From positions 849,246 through 913,245 of the forward strand of contig JACEVL010000082.1 in the NCBI GenBank assembly GCA_020284085.1: 64,000 nt of DNA. Direction: 5' to 3'. This document shows, in pieces, positions 1 through 11,872 of the stretch (position 1 is the first letter of the stretch; each line of letters begins with the position of its first letter). The notes beneath the pieces are model-generated. The model worked only from the letters and a program-made list of their open reading frames with translations. It was not told the origin of the DNA and did no database searches. The position numbers and the translations under genes were made by a program. This stretch comes from Aporrectodea caliginosa. Lineage: Eukaryota; Annelida; Clitellata; Crassiclitellata; Lumbricidae.

Positions 1-1000
1 TGTTGCCCTGCAAATGGGTATAATACGACGATAGAGCTTCTCCGTGAAGTTGGTAGCTGTCCTTGGTGCCAGGTCTCGTTATAGTCATAGCAAGGCAAGG
101 AGGCTGGGTTGCGGAAGCTGTGCCAGGATATCGTAGGCGATGTTGTGTTCGCCTGGACTCAATTGATTGTTTCTTGCATCTAAACACAGCGATTCTCAAG
201 GCGAGTAAGGCACATTCCTGTTGTTTTTGCCGTGGAGGCGTGTTCATAGGGAGGAGTTGTACCATGATGTTGTGACTGGCCCTAACGTTTTCGGTTACGA
301 GATCTGGAGTGAGTTTCTGTCTGCATCAGTAGTCACTAAAGGCCAGCATCCATTTGGCTTTGCGGTAGAGTGGTAGAGCCATGTCTTATAAGAGTAGGCC
401 TACAGGACTTTTCCAGAGGGACTGCCTTGTCGATGGTGATGATGATGATCAATCCCCATAAAAGTCCCCAGGAACAGTTCAGTTGTATAGCGCCGGTGTA
501 TAAGCTAGTCTCCCTGACGTGGCTTTTGTGGGCGCTGAGAAATTTTTGAAGATTTGCACTATAGCCTGGCTATAGGGAGAGTGACGTCATGGCTATAGGT
601 CAAGGACTCGAGGTAGGAGGCTGAGTCACTGGAGTAAGTGCTGGCAAACGTAGATGTTCCAGTGTTTAGGGCGCCAACGTTACTTGCCCCATGTCATCTG
701 CCAGCTGGTGTCAGTGTCGAAGATCGTCGAAATCGCCGATCACTACCGTCCGTCTCTCCCCAAAAAAGCGGGAGTACGTGCCGGAAGAAAGTGCTGGGCT
801 GGGGGATGATTGAATGGTAAGACGCTGGTACGAAGATCAGAAGGACGCGGGTCCGATACCCTCTAGCCCATGAAGTTGACTCAGCCTTCAACACCCTTGG
901 GGGCGACTGTAAAATGTGCAAAAGAACAGATGGGTGCCTTGCAGGCTACCATACAGTTAAATTCGACTCCTGTTAAACTTGTGATCATCTCTTACTACTA
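1..1000. other. Intergenic stretch with one short dispersed repeat
   Basis: No gene is supported; the short open frames here show no recognisable motif. Around 488-560 there is a diverged copy of a short dispersed repeat also seen at 5165-5260 and 10540-10625. Its shared core is a 'gtgaataagctgg'-like stretch followed by 'cttggcttttgagtggcgct'. Nothing else was recognised. Confidence 0.4.
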
Positions 1001-2164
1001 CATCATGCCAGGGGCGTCCATCCCCCCCTTACGCCTATGAAGCATTCCCCCCCTCATGTCATCAGATTGCCCCCACGACGACCGCCCCAGACGATTGGTC
1101 GACAAAATAGAAAATTTAGATTATCAAATTTGAATCACGATTTTATCGTTGAATTATTCATTGAATTCCTTATTGAATTCTTTAACTTTTAGTTCACTAA
1201 TCAGCAACATTATGCATTAGGCCAAAACAAAATAATGGTGTGTTTCCGGTAACGCGACCGAGTCACTTTTTGCCGCGACTCGGAAAAGTTTGTAAAAATT
1301 ATTTTTTTTTTAATTTTGTAATTTTTTTATTTCACATTCATTAAGCCTTTGCATGCCGGAGATGCAGAATCGCGACTTTATAGGTGCATTCACTAAAGCA
1401 GAGACGTTCGGAAACTAGCGGTCTTTCAATGGAAATAATGGTGCCGTAAATTACAGCAATAAAAGGGCCAAAGTGGGGAGGTTTGGAGACGGAGGTAATA
1501 GACCCGAAAGTGGTGGATTTTCTCACAGCGATTTTCTCACGTTACCAGCCATGCATATTTCATAAACAGCCGTTGTCTGCTACACGTTTATTGTTTAATG
1601 TACATAATACATAATTCCTTCCCCACCTCTGCCTCTTCCATTTCACCTTGCAAGAAAAACGATGTCAACAAAAATGAAATAAATAAGATTGTTTTCTACA
1701 GCTGTTTGTAGGTACATTCTGCAAATAGGCATGTTTAATACTCGCATATAAAATACATACTTTGGTACAGCATGTACCGCTGTGCATAAATGGGCAGTGG
1801 CGTAATTTTGGGAAATCACTGCATAAAATTATTTTACCAAAATAAAAATATTTTCCTGCCTACCTACCCAGTTTTTTTAAACTCTGTTACCGGAAACACA
1901 CCATTATTTTTTGGCCTTATAAAATATGAAGACTTGTACACAGACAGAGGCATACTGCCAGAGCGGCGAGACAGTAGGCCTACTGCTCAGTTTTTTCATT
2001 TAAGAAATTAATCGGTTTTTCATTTGAAAAATGCATTTCTTTGTTTTAAAAATAATAAAATCATTGAGCAGACGTTTAATGTAAAAAAATTTTTTTCCCC
2101 CCTGAAAAGCCAATGAAGATTTCTGCTTCATTCCCCCCATAGGATGGACGCCCCTGCATCATGC
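1001..2164. mobile_element. Non-autonomous hAT element with exact 8-bp target duplication
   Basis: The element runs from 1009 to 2156 (1,148 bp). It begins with CAGGGGCGTCCATCC and ends with the exact reverse complement. It is flanked by a perfect 8-bp direct repeat CATCATGC (1001-1008 and 2157-2164). A CAGGG-type inverted terminus and an 8-bp duplication define hAT transposons. No transposase frame is visible inside, so it depended on an autonomous relative. The interior is AT-rich with runs of C close to both ends. Confidence 0.9.
1218..1921. repeat. Inner inverted repeat nested within the hAT element
   Basis: A stem of about 35 bp around 1218-1254 ('aataatggtgtgtttccgg' followed by taac) reappears reverse-complemented at about 1886-1921, with a 2-bp indel near the outer side. 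The pair may be the ends of a second MITE inserted in the hAT element, or an internal symmetry of the hAT element. No clear target duplication was found. Confidence 0.6.
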
Positions 2165-2250
2165 AATCTTATAGGTCTACTGCGTACTTGTCAGTTTGAA
2201 TTAATAAACGGAGACATATTATTGCAGTTTAAGGCTAGCAACAGAAAATA

Positions 2251-3927
2251 GGCTCCTACAAATCCATTAGTAAAAAGGATGATAATCCTGAAATTCTAAA
2301 ACTCCTCACTCTGGAACACATAAGTAAATACAATTCTTATACTCATGTCTACACAGATGGTTCTAGAGCAAATAGCTTAGCTGCCGCTGCATATACTGTA
2401 CCGAGCTTAGACATAGATAATAAGTTACGCCTTTGTGATAATTCCAGTGTTTATGCTGCTGAAATGACTGCTATAAAAGAAGTATTTGCCTGGATAGTAG
2501 ATAATGAAAACTTGGACCTTAAACATTTTGCTATATTTTGCTATATTTTGCTATATTTTCTGATTCTTTGAGTGTGCTTACTTCTCTAAAGAAATCCTTT
2601 TCTAAGTCCAGACCCACTTTATTGCAAGATACAATAAGAATCTTTAATCAAATAAAGTTGAGTGAGGTACATTTGATATGGATCCCTAGTCATATAGATA
2701 TACTGGGTAATGAAAGAGCTGATTCCTTAGCAAAGCAATCATTAGAACTACCCACAATTAACTCCACAGATTATTTAGAATTACAGGAAGTATTTTCAAT
2801 AATTAAATCTCATATAATCTCTAAATGGCAGAAGGAATATGATAGTGACCTCAAAGGTCTTCATTATAAGAGTATTTGCCCCATCATAGATACCAATAAT
2901 AAATTTATAGATCTTAGTAGAAAAAAGGAAGTGCAAATCTCCAGGCTAAGATTGGGAAAAGTGAATCTTAATGAAAGACTGTTTCTAATGAAAAAGCATG
3001 ACAATGGATTGTGCACCTTATGTCAAGTCAAAGAAGATATAAATCATCTATTGTTATATTGTAATAAAGAAAATATCTCAAATATATTAAGAGATAAGTG
3101 TAAACTATTCAAGTTAGAACCTAGCATTAAGACCTTGCTTGGTGTAGGCTGCTTACAAAGTGAAGTTTTTAGGCTGGTCAACATTATAGGTAAGGGAAAG
3201 GTATTGTAGGAGGTAATATTTGTATTTTGTCAATGGATGTTGACGGGTGAATCCCTTTGTGTAGACTTTTAGTTGTTGGGCTGTAAATTAATAGACAAGA
3301 TGTGTTTAAAGTTTTTTTTGTTTTTTTTTTGTTTTTTTGTTTTTTTTTTAAACCGCTTTTATGTATATTATTATGTTAAAATGTCTTGTTGTTGTTGTAT
3401 TGATTGATTACTTATGTAAAGATTTTTAATTAAAGTAAGAATCTCAAGTCAAAATTACAGATATATAATAAATTATCATAAAGCTTTATTAACAATTAAA
3501 AAATAAGAAATTAAGAAACTCTGGTGAAATTACATTACTCTTCTACATTCATTGATATAACATATGATTAAGAACTGTGATTTTAAATCTATGACTATAC
3601 ATGTATTTCTTTAATAATATTTGATTGCAATGTTTAAAAATTTAAAGTAGAATAGAAATAAATTGTTTATGATATTTTCTGCAAAGCATTGTAGAACTTG
3701 TCTGCAAGTAATATAGATATTAATAGCTGAGTTGTATTATGATGTTAAAAATGAATATTAGTGACATTGTAAAATACTGTTTAGACGCCTTTAAATGGTG
3801 TCATTTGAACTCTATCAATTCTTTGTTTTTTTAAAATTGTATTGTGCTTAATTGTGAATTGTCGTCAACGGCCTTTGATGTCATATGATGACGGTAAACT
3901 TTTGAATAAAAAAAAAAAGGCTCCTAC
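2251..3927 (+). mobile_element. 5'-truncated non-LTR retrotransposon with poly(A) tail and target-site duplication
   Basis: The insertion spans about 2260-3918, bounded by a 9-bp direct repeat GGCTCCTAC (2251-2259 and 3919-3927). It ends in an A-rich tail just before the right repeat. The 5' end starts inside coding sequence, so most of the reverse transcriptase is missing, as expected for aborted target-primed reverse transcription. It keeps the RNase H and C-terminal parts of ORF2 and about 700 bp of AT-rich 3' UTR. The RNase H domain followed by a CCHC-type region suggests the I/R1/Nimb group; the exact clade is uncertain. Confidence 0.85.
2260..3209 (+). pseudogene. LINE ORF2 C-terminal part: RNase H domain plus zinc-knuckle region, frameshifted
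   Basis: The conserved RNase H acidic positions are readable: YTDGS near 2350, AAEMTAI near 2458, SDSLSVL near 2560 and GNERADSLAKQS near 2705. Downstream is a C-x2-C...H...C pattern (CTLCQVKEDINHLLLYC, about 3012-3062) typical of LINE ORF2 C-termini. The reading frame breaks at 2531-2560, where a 10-bp unit ctatattttg is present about three times where one is expected; the extra 20 bp shift the frame. The open frame after the break continues from about 2538 to 3209. Not functional. Confidence 0.85.
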
Positions 3928-5164
3928 CCAGAGCCGTTCGTGTCAAGGAATGTTCAGAATGAGAAAGTGTGAAGACCGGACTGAGTGCAAATGGAGAGGT
4001 CTCTGGAGTTCGAAGGGACTGAAGGTAATAAGGTTGACTTAAATGCAGTCTATAGGCCTAAACAGTTAGCCAAGTCTTGACAATTATTCTCAAGCTGTAG
4101 ATTAGCCGCACTGTAGCCTACACGTTTTTCTATTTACGTCTGCTTAAAAACACTATAGCGTCTTTTGCAGGAATAAAGAATAGCGCAGCAATATAATATT
4201 TGTATTTCACTCATTGCGCTGGTTTATTTTAGGTTCGTTGGTCAGTTGCTGTGTCATAACGAAGATGATTATCGTCGCCCTCCTCCTTTGTCGAGGCTTG
4301 AGACTGGCACTGCTTTATTACGGGCAGCGGCGGACTTTCACTTTAGTTTATATTCAGGAGTGATGCAACTCACTCCCGTTAATAAATTTTGTAATGTAAT
4401 GTAATATAACGTGCAGAAACTGCGAAATGAGAACTCTTGTAAAAATATGTACTCAATAGAAAGGGTGTGCTATGTGGCGGTGTCAGAATTTTCCAAACTT
4501 ATTTTACTAAGTTGTTGCTTTTAAACATCAGTTTTGGTTGAATATAATAAACTCATCTTATTTATTGGTAGAGAAATTACTTTATTCGGTTTTAACAGAA
4601 TGTGTAAATTGTATTAAATTTGGCACAATTAGTTTTAAACGAACCGTTATTGCCACCTGGGGAATAACATGAAAACCAAGGAATATATTTTTGAACTTTC
4701 AATTTTACGATTTCGTCAGATTTGGAGAGCGTTAAATTAGTTAATAAAAACATATCGTAAAAATTTGTTTAAAATTATCAACAGCAGGTTAATTAATAAT
4801 GTGCAATTACTACCAACTCAAAAGCGTCATAAGCAAAACCTGCGTGTAGGCCTATATTTTAATGTTTAGCGACGTCTTAGACCGTTAAACATGTTTACTA
4901 GGCCTACTTAGACTAGGCCTATAGCTAAAAAAGGCCATAGGCTAATTAGGTCTATAGGCGGCAGGCCTACGTCTTTAAAGTTTCAGATGTGGCTCAGTTA
5001 ATTTAAAACACAACTGTAGTCCATCTGTTTTCTTTTTCGCTTCTCTCGTTATTGATTTCGTGTCTGACAGATTGTTAAGACTGCGGTATTTGAAAGGTTG
5101 CAATCTCTGACCCTCTGGCAACCAGACTCGTAGGCTACCTCCTTCGGGCTACCCTTTGCCTAGA
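3928..5164. other. Intergenic stretch, no gene seen
   Basis: AT-rich sequence with several 'taggccta' motifs. Near 4355-4410 a short sequence ending in a TTACA-type tail (ttgtaatgtaatgtaat) is the reverse complement of the block at about 11150-11215, so it is a dispersed or duplicated repeat. No coding region can be supported. Confidence 0.4.
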
Positions 5165-5260
5165 CGCGGCGCTCGTGAATAAGCTGGTGTCCTACGCTTG
5201 GCTTTTGAGTGGCGCTTTAGAAGTTTGGAGATTACGATTACGATTGCGATTAATAGCCTA
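5165..5260 (+). repeat. Short dispersed repeat with (GATTAC)n-like 3' end
   Basis: This copy has the core 'ctcgtgaataagctggtg', then 'cttggcttttgagtggcgct', then a tail of gattac repeats. Related copies lie at 10540-10625 (same orientation) and about 488-560 (diverged). The simple-repeat tail suggests a LINE/SINE 3' end, but no promoter boxes or coding part were seen. Confidence 0.5.
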
Positions 5261-5689
5261 CTTGGGCTATAATAATAATTTTATTATCACTGGCATCTTA
5301 TCAGAGGTGCAAAAAACCAAACTTCTTCAAAATGAAAAGTTTTTTTTTGTGTTTTGGTTTTATTTGGTTTTTTGTTTGTTTGTTTTTTGTTTTGGAGATT
5401 TTCCTATTTCGGATCATAAAACTCATATATATGGCATAATACCGTTCAAATTAATCAGATGCATATAAATGAAATTAACTAGAACAGTAGAACCGTAGAA
5501 TGTCATAAAACGAAGTTAACAAAGACCATACAACAATTTCCAAGAGAGTTGAAGAGGTGACATTTTTGGCATTTATAATTTTGAAATTTGTAAAAACCAA
5601 AAACCAAAATTTGAGGTTTTTTGTTTTTTTGTTTAGGCCTTAAAAAAAAAAAAAAACAAAAACAAAAACCAAACCGTTAACAGCCCTGC

Positions 5690-5816
5690 ATCTTATATCT
5701 TCTGTAATTTCTGTTCTTGTGAATTGTTTAATCGTCATAACATGTACAGCGCAGTGCATTTGTCAGGCGCTTCCTTAATTAAAGAATAAAATAATATTAT
5801 TATTATTATTATTTAT
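5690..5816 (+). mobile_element. 3' fragment of tRNA-derived SINE
   Basis: The sequence 'cataacatgtacagcgcagtg' followed by 'tttgtcaggcgctt' and an (ATT)n tail matches the 3' part of the SINEs at 21385-21593 and 36528-36802. The tRNA-like head is missing, so this is a 5'-truncated copy. Confidence 0.7.
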
Positions 5817-6785
5817 CTCGACTACAGCCCATGTGTTGGGTTTCCTCTAGCGAGTGGACTGGAAACTACCAATATTTTAAAATGTATTAGGTCTACTCCA
5901 GATTCAACCAATATTTAGATCAACTAATCCGCCAAAATCAACCATTTGATTGCGAACGCCTCCAGATGAAATTTTATATTGCAGTTTCTTAGTATGAAAG
6001 TATAACGATGTCCTCTTGGAACACACAGACACCCTATTATCGAAAGCATTTCTATATATATATAATAATGTAAACCTATAAAATTAGGCCCACTTAACTA
6101 TTGTTGAGAAAGGGTGTTGCCAAATAATAGGAATTTTGACAGTCCATTCTCCAGAATGGATTGAGATTTAAAATGGTGCAACAAGAATTTTTTTAACGTA
6201 GTAAACACTGTTCAAACAGCTCTTCAATTAAGCAGTGATAAGTAATAATATTGAAGAATCTAATACCACGTAGATAGCCTAAATAGGCCTAGGCCTAGTC
6301 TCCTAGATGAGTGTAAACGTTTTAGATCATGTGATTCATGTCTCTGCTAGATTAAGTAGGCTAATAGGTCCAACTGTTGAAAATTACTAGCATTTTAACT
6401 ATACTAGCCTACGCGTGTTCGTTAATTAGTTTAGCCTATATCAAACTGCAGGCACGCCTGTTCAGGCAAGGTAGCCGTCAACAATCCTTTCAGCCGCAAG
6501 ATTTCTTTTGTCGAAAGTTTGTGTCCAACTATATACATCAAATTAGCTAAAATGCTAACTGAAAAGAAAAACTAGTTTGATTTGGCAGGGGCGGATCCAA
6601 GGGGGAATCCGGCCATGCCCCCCATTTGAAATTTACACAGGACGTCCCCCCATCCCCCCCCATCGCGAAGTAGACAATCTTCACTCCGTGATCTTTCGTG
6701 AAGAAAAGGAAATGAGGATGTATAAATAAAATGATGAAATGCAACCTGACAATTTGATTTATTAGTTTATTAGTTCATTGCATTG
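5817..6785. other. Intergenic stretch with one hAT-like end
   Basis: At about 6589 the sequence CAGGGGCGGATCCAAGGGGG resembles a hAT terminus followed by C/G-rich subterminal sequence. No matching right end or 8-bp duplication was found, so it is probably a truncated MITE. The rest is AT-rich with no recognisable gene. Confidence 0.4.
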
Positions 6786-7601
6786 GCTATTTGCAAACAG
6801 CAATCGGCGAATATGAAAATATCTCAACTTGGGCAAGATTGAACAATCTCCGACTAAACAAATCAAAGACACGAGAGATGGTAATCACGAGGAGAGGCCG
6901 TGCGGGCATCTTCGTCCCCCAGGTCATTCCCGAAGCCGAGAGAGTAGATTCAATCAAGGTCTTGGGAATTACCCTTCGCTTTGACCTAAGAATGACCTCA
7001 CACGTGGACTCAGTACTATCAGCATCTTCGTCGTCCATGTATGCTGCCCTGGGGGTCTTGCGATCGCATGGTCTTTGTCCACCGTCATTGCATGTTGTTG
7101 CCAAGATGACAACCATAGCACAACTCATGTATGCCTCCCCGGCATGGTGGGGCTATGCAACCGCCGAAGACAGAGGAAGAATAGAACAGCAGATAGCCAG
7201 GATGAAGCGCAGAGGCCTTATTGGCCCTGACGCTCCCACCGCTGCGGAGCTGGCGGATTCAGCTGATGGCCGATTATTCGCGGCTATTAACGCAAATGAA
7301 AGCCATGTTCTGCGTGGGCTCTTTCCTCCAAGCCGCCCCCACCTCCGCTATGAGCTAAGACCGAGGCCACACGGTTTCCTCCTCCCAACCAAGGACGATC
7401 CCAATTTCATATCTCGTGTATTATTTAAAAACATCTACTAAATGCATTATTCTCCAGTATATACCTTATTGTTACCCATTTAATAACTAACTGTCAGAGC
7501 TTAGACAATTTTTCCTATATGTTACCTGTAGGGCCTAACAGCTTGGTTAGCTGTCAGCTTGGTGTTGTGAATAAACGAAATTGATTGATTGATTGATTGG
7601 T
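6786..7601 (+). pseudogene. LINE ORF2 C-terminal fragment with (ATTG)n tail
   Basis: An open frame from about 6791 to 7441 (about 216 codons) carries the part of a reverse transcriptase just after the catalytic core. It has the 'WARLNNLRLNKSKTREMVI' segment, the 'IKVLGITL' segment and 'QLMYASPAWWGYA', which are familiar in Crack/Jockey/CR1-type LINEs. The catalytic FADD region is absent because the copy is 5'-truncated. The 3' end is a run of attg (7579-7601) after 'gaataaacgaaa'. The uninterrupted frame suggests a fairly young insertion. Confidence 0.8.
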
Positions 7602-8336
7602 AGCTGGGACTAGGTGTTTGAGAGTATCTTGCTTACCGGGTAGTCGGGTACTTACTTCATCGTTGAAAGTGTACAGTGGGGGACACAGTTGCCAAGCACC
7701 ACAGAATGAGTCACATCATTCAAGCATCTTAATTTTACTATATATGATTATCATAATTATATTTTAATAGCTATGTAAATGCTGTCAATCAATCATCCAT
7801 GTCAAAGGGGCTTTGCTCCTCTAACCGCTGACCATCGACTTTCTCATGGACCAGCGTTTAATCTAGACACCTCTGGGGGAATGTTCCCCACCCCAGGTTG
7901 TATTCCCCAGAGAAATATAACAAAATAATAATAGTTTGAGTTGTTGACATTATAATATTATATGAACTGTTGTAATATATAATGATATACCTTACACTAT
8001 TATATGATATAGGCCTAATGATATAATTTACTATTATAATATATGATACTATCGCATTATATTGAGTATTATCTGCTATTAATATAATTAATATAATATT
8101 TGTATATATTTGTACAACTATGGCCTAAATAGCTTCTCTCGAGTGTTGTCTTTCACATTTCAAAATATAAAATCTTGAAATGTTGTGTTCCTGGAACATT
8201 TAGTAAAAGTATACATTTTACTACATGGCTTCCCGATTCGGTAGTTGAATCCTTCTTGCTTGGTTTGTGTACCATTTGGAAACTATTTCTGCTAATTGAC
8301 TGCTGGTCAGCAATTCGTTAACCTTAGGGCTTATGG
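7602..8336. other. Intergenic stretch with a small hairpin
   Basis: No gene is supported. At 7871-7912 CTCTGGGGGAAT pairs with ATTCCCCAGAG across a 19-bp C-rich spacer. The sequence at 7900-8110 is a low-complexity AT-rich tract (tata/ataat). Confidence 0.4.
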
Positions 8337-8404
8337 CGTTCATTCATTCATTCATTCATTCATTCATTCATTCATTCATTCATTCATTCATTCATTCATT
8401 CATT
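8337..8404. repeat. (CATT)n microsatellite, the tail of an antisense L2-like LINE
   Basis: Uninterrupted catt repeats directly abut 'atttatatagcgcccctt', the reverse complement of the 3' end of the L2-like element at 8405-9270. On the minus strand it reads as an (AATG)n tail, matching the (GAAT)n tail of the sense copy ending at 50293. Confidence 0.9.
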
Positions 8405-9270
8405 TGAGAGATTTATATAGCGCCCCTTCAAGATTATCTACTCAGAAGCGCTCCCGACTCAACCCCGGTCCGAGGCTGAAGAGAACAGTCTTGAGGTTAG
8501 AGAAGAATGTGGCCGCAAGGGCTCTATGCATTAGGCATAGATCCACAGGGAGCTCATTCCAGGTTGCAGGGCCAGCAACAGAAAAGGCATGGCGCTGCAT
8601 TATAGATGTCCGTGACCGGGGAACAAGAAGCTCAGCCTGCTTAGAGGAGCGGAGAGAACCACGGCGCTGGACGCTCAGGGTGGAGCAGTAGAGCTCCTGT
8701 AAGTAAACAGGGGCCACACCCGCGAGGCAGCGCCAGACCAAGGCAGAGATCCAGTAAACGCGAGGCAGCGCCAGACCAAGGCAGAGATCCAGTAAGTGAT
8801 CCGCTGCGGGAAAGGGAGCCAATGCAAGACATCCCGCATGTAATCACTAACATGGCCGAATCTTGCGATGCGGCCAATAAGGCGTGCCGCCGCTCGCATA
8901 ACCCGAACCAAGCACCCAACCCGAGCCGCCGGAAGACCCACATAGAGGGCGCTGCAGTAATCAAGGCGAGAACCAATAAAAGAGTGGATAAGCGTTAAGG
9001 CAGCATTAGAGGTTAACTTAAAGAACGGAAGACCACTCTAAGCTGACGCAGCTGGTAGTAGCAAGCGCGGCATAGTAGGTTGATATGCCGCATGAAGGTT
9101 AGTTCTTGGTCCAAAGTGACACCAAGGTCCCGGACAGAGGGTGAGAAGGTAAACTGTGGGAACTCCTGGGCAAGGGCCTCCAGGAGTCCAGGTCAATCTT
9201 GGCAAGCTGCTGGCTCGTGCCAAGCCAAATAAACTGGGTTTTAGAAGCGTTCAGCCGTAGCTCGTTTTCA
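8405..9270 (-). pseudogene. L2-like LINE reverse transcriptase, C-terminal part, antisense and broken
   Basis: Read on the minus strand, the segment gives reverse-transcriptase thumb and C-terminal motifs: 'KTQFIWLGTSQQLAKIDL', 'ACYYQLRQLRV', 'VLHWLPFPQRITYW', 'APVYLQELYC' and 'AGPATWNELPVDL'. These align in order with the copy at 48993-50293. The frame is broken in several places. One break is a 38-bp tandem duplication (8721-8758 and 8759-8796), which shifts the frame. The 3' end carries the conserved ggcgctatataaat motif and then the AATG tail. 5'-truncated, inactive. Confidence 0.85.
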
Positions 9271-9439
9271 TCACTCCAACTTCCAATTAAGCAGAGGTTA
9301 TTTTCATCAATCCAACTTCTATTTAAGCAAGAATTCTGTTAATTAATCCAACTTCTACTCATGCAAGAATCACTTTCATCCGTCAAGTTAACACGAGTCT
9401 TTGGACTATCGAACCTTCGGACTATCGAACCTTCGTCCT

Positions 9440-9650
9440 ATCGACCTGTTACCGCCTCGACTACTGCAACTCTGTCCTATCCGGTCTTCCTTCATCGACA
9501 ATCTCTATCATCAGTTCTATACACTGCAGCCACTCGCCTAATAAAAGGTCTTGGTCCCAGAGGTCAAATCACGTCTTCATTACAACAACCTCACGGGCTG
9601 CACATCCGCACCCGTATCGCCCTCAAAATCTCCTCGTCATGTATGACACA
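9440..9650 (+). pseudogene. L2/CR1-like reverse transcriptase fragment
   Basis: The motif RLDYCNSVLSGLP (about 9451-9490) is the classic LDYCNSLL.GLP block of L2/CR1 reverse transcriptases. It is followed in another frame by 'AATRLIKGLGPRGQITS' and 'QQPHGLHIRTRIALKI', the matching downstream blocks. At least one frameshift separates them. Just before, the pentanucleotide-like 'actatcgaaccttcg' is repeated twice. Confidence 0.7.
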
Positions 9651-9904
9651 TCCACTCTGAGCCTCTCCCTCATACATGGCATCCATGGTTACGCCATGTT
9701 CTGTTTCAAATACGGAATGACTCCGATCGTCCACGCGAATGGATTTTTACCCAATCCCTCAATGGATGTCATCCAACGTCCTCTGCACTAACCCTTCCAA
9801 GCCTTAATTCATCATCCTAGGCCTTCCTGATAAAATCAAGAAATTCTCGGCCCTTCCAATCACCTTCCGACTAAGTCTTCACCTCTCATCTTCTCCTCCG
9901 ACTG

Positions 9905-10090
9905 CCGTCCTGTCCTCATAATTGATTTCACCCTTGATCCCCATCTGTTCTTCTCTGACCACATTTCCAACCACTCGCGTTCCTGCTTCACGGACATTTG
10001 TGGAATCCGCCGCATTCGGTACATGTTAGACTTCAAAACTGCCTCCACCATTGCTACCTCCGTTGTCCACACCAAGCTCTAGGCTATCAC
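9905..10090 (+). pseudogene. L2/CR1-like reverse transcriptase fragment (upstream block, displaced)
   Basis: The translation contains 'IDFTLDPHLFFSDHISN' and 'CGIRRIRYMLDFKTASTIAT', the block that normally lies just before LDYCNSLL in L2/CR1 reverse transcriptases. Here it lies downstream of the LDYCNS fragment at 9440, so the two are separate or rearranged insertions. A stop codon follows 'VHTKL'. Confidence 0.65.
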
Positions 10091-10539
10091 TGCAATTCCT
10101 AATTTCGCTCTTCCTGTACCTTAAGCGTATGCAATTTTTATCGGAAATTCACTAACCCGAGCTCTCAATAGAACGCCTATAATAGGCATCACCATAATTA
10201 TTATCACTCCCATCCTCAAATCACTCCACTGCCAAAATTCATAGAGTGAATCCACTATGTATACAAAGTCCAATCACTAATTGGCAACTACCGACAATAT
10301 TCCCATAATTATTGCCACTCACCCACCAATATCATTCTGTCTCATGCTTCTCCACTTATCACCTGTCGGGCAGACCGCTTTCAAGAATTTCTCGGCCTTC
10401 CAATTCTCGATCTAAATTTTCGCCTTGGCTGTTCCTCTATACCTCCTCTCTTGATCTGGATCTGGACCTCTGCCTGGCAATCGGACTCGGACCTCATTTT
10501 GACTACATTTCGAAATTCGGATAACCCCTCTGACACAAC

Positions 10540-10625
10540 ACTCGTGAATAAGCTGGTGCCCTGTGCTTAGCTTTTCAGTGGCGTTTATAAATTTCGAGTT
10601 TGCGATTATGATTACGAATGCTTTG
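10540..10625 (+). repeat. Short dispersed repeat, second copy
   Basis: 'ctcgtgaataagctggtgcc' followed by 'cttagcttttcagtggcg' matches the repeat at 5165-5260, with a similar gattatgattacgaa tail. Confidence 0.5.
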
Positions 10626-11872
10626 AAATGCATTCGGCATTTTCAGCCAAGGTATACTGATCTGTTGTTTTTGCTGTTGTTGTTATTGTTGTTTTTGCGA
10701 ATGACGATGACGCTGTAGTTGTTATGACCAATTGAACTATTATTGCTAGATCTTCCAGTGATTGATCGGTTTATTTATTTATTTACGCCACTGATAGTTC
10801 TGCTTTCGACTGGCACTCTTAGTCGTTATTATAACGTCTCTACGAACCTTTTCGCCAGATGGCGTCAAATTGGTCTGCAACGTCTGGTAACGACGCCACT
10901 CGCTAGATGGCCAAAAGTGACACCAAAGCCAGTAAATTTAGGTTATAGTTACAAATAACACAATATAAAAATGCTAAAACTTTCAGGGCAATTCGTTTCT
11001 ATTAAATGATATTATACTTGCGAGGTCGAGTTTTTTCTCCGGCTTATCGAATGCCTATGTGCAAAATGAACAACACCCATGCGCAGATCCGTACACACCT
11101 TTTACATAGAATTAACAATATTTTATAAGACGTCGACCGTGTGTGGTTCACATTATTATATTACATTACATTACAAAATTTCTTAACGGGAGTGAGTTAC
11201 ATCACTCCTGAGAGTTTAATTAAACATAAAACAATACTTTTTTTCGGTTTGATTAAAAATTATGCATGGTTTAGTCGGCTCAAAGTATATTACTTAGCCA
11301 ATATTAGCAGACTGCAGTTCGACAACTGTGACCAACCTTGTCACAACCAATTAACTGATTTCACTGATCCCCAAAACGTTATCTCTGAAAAGCACGATTG
11401 TCTGACAGCAGACCCTCTTTCGTTCATTCATTCATTTCATTCATTGTCTGTGATTATTCAGAAAAGCTGAAACGCTCGTCGATAGACCACGCAAGTTGAG
11501 GGTTGACAAAGGCGTAGGCTATTATTGCTATTATAGTGCTGTACGTAGTGTTTGCGCCTCTGTGCATGGATCGTGAGTGGACCAGTCTCCAGGTTTCACA
11601 GACAGGTTTCTACAAAGACGTCAAAACGAGTGTTAGGCTACAGCTTACAGTTTTCTTTAGCATTCTACTCCATCTCTCTACATAGGCCTATCTATTCGAC
11701 AGTGAAAAAGATGGTGGAACATGCGGTCGCCATCAAATCTCGTTCTGAAAGAATGTGCAGGCCTACTTTTATTGGATTTGAAGCCGTTTTCTTGCAAATA
11801 TCTCGTCTGTTCGTCAGTGATTACGTCCTAAACAAAAAAGACGCGGAACGCCGGTGTCACAAAATAGAGTAT
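10626..11872. other. 3' flank of the first fucosyltransferase unit, no gene
   Basis: The block at about 11150-11215 (tattatattacattacatta, then cttaacgggagtgagttaca) is related to the blocks at about 22690, 39660 and 60490, which lie at the equivalent place 3' of the other three fucosyltransferase genes. The stretch 11525-11660 is related to 23435-23560. These mark the edge of the duplicated unit. No coding sequence is supported. Confidence 0.5.

Noticed and set aside
8296..8691. 131-codon plus-strand open frame starting with FIHSFIHS repeats
   Set aside because: The start is the CATT microsatellite and the rest is the antisense of an L2-like reverse transcriptase.
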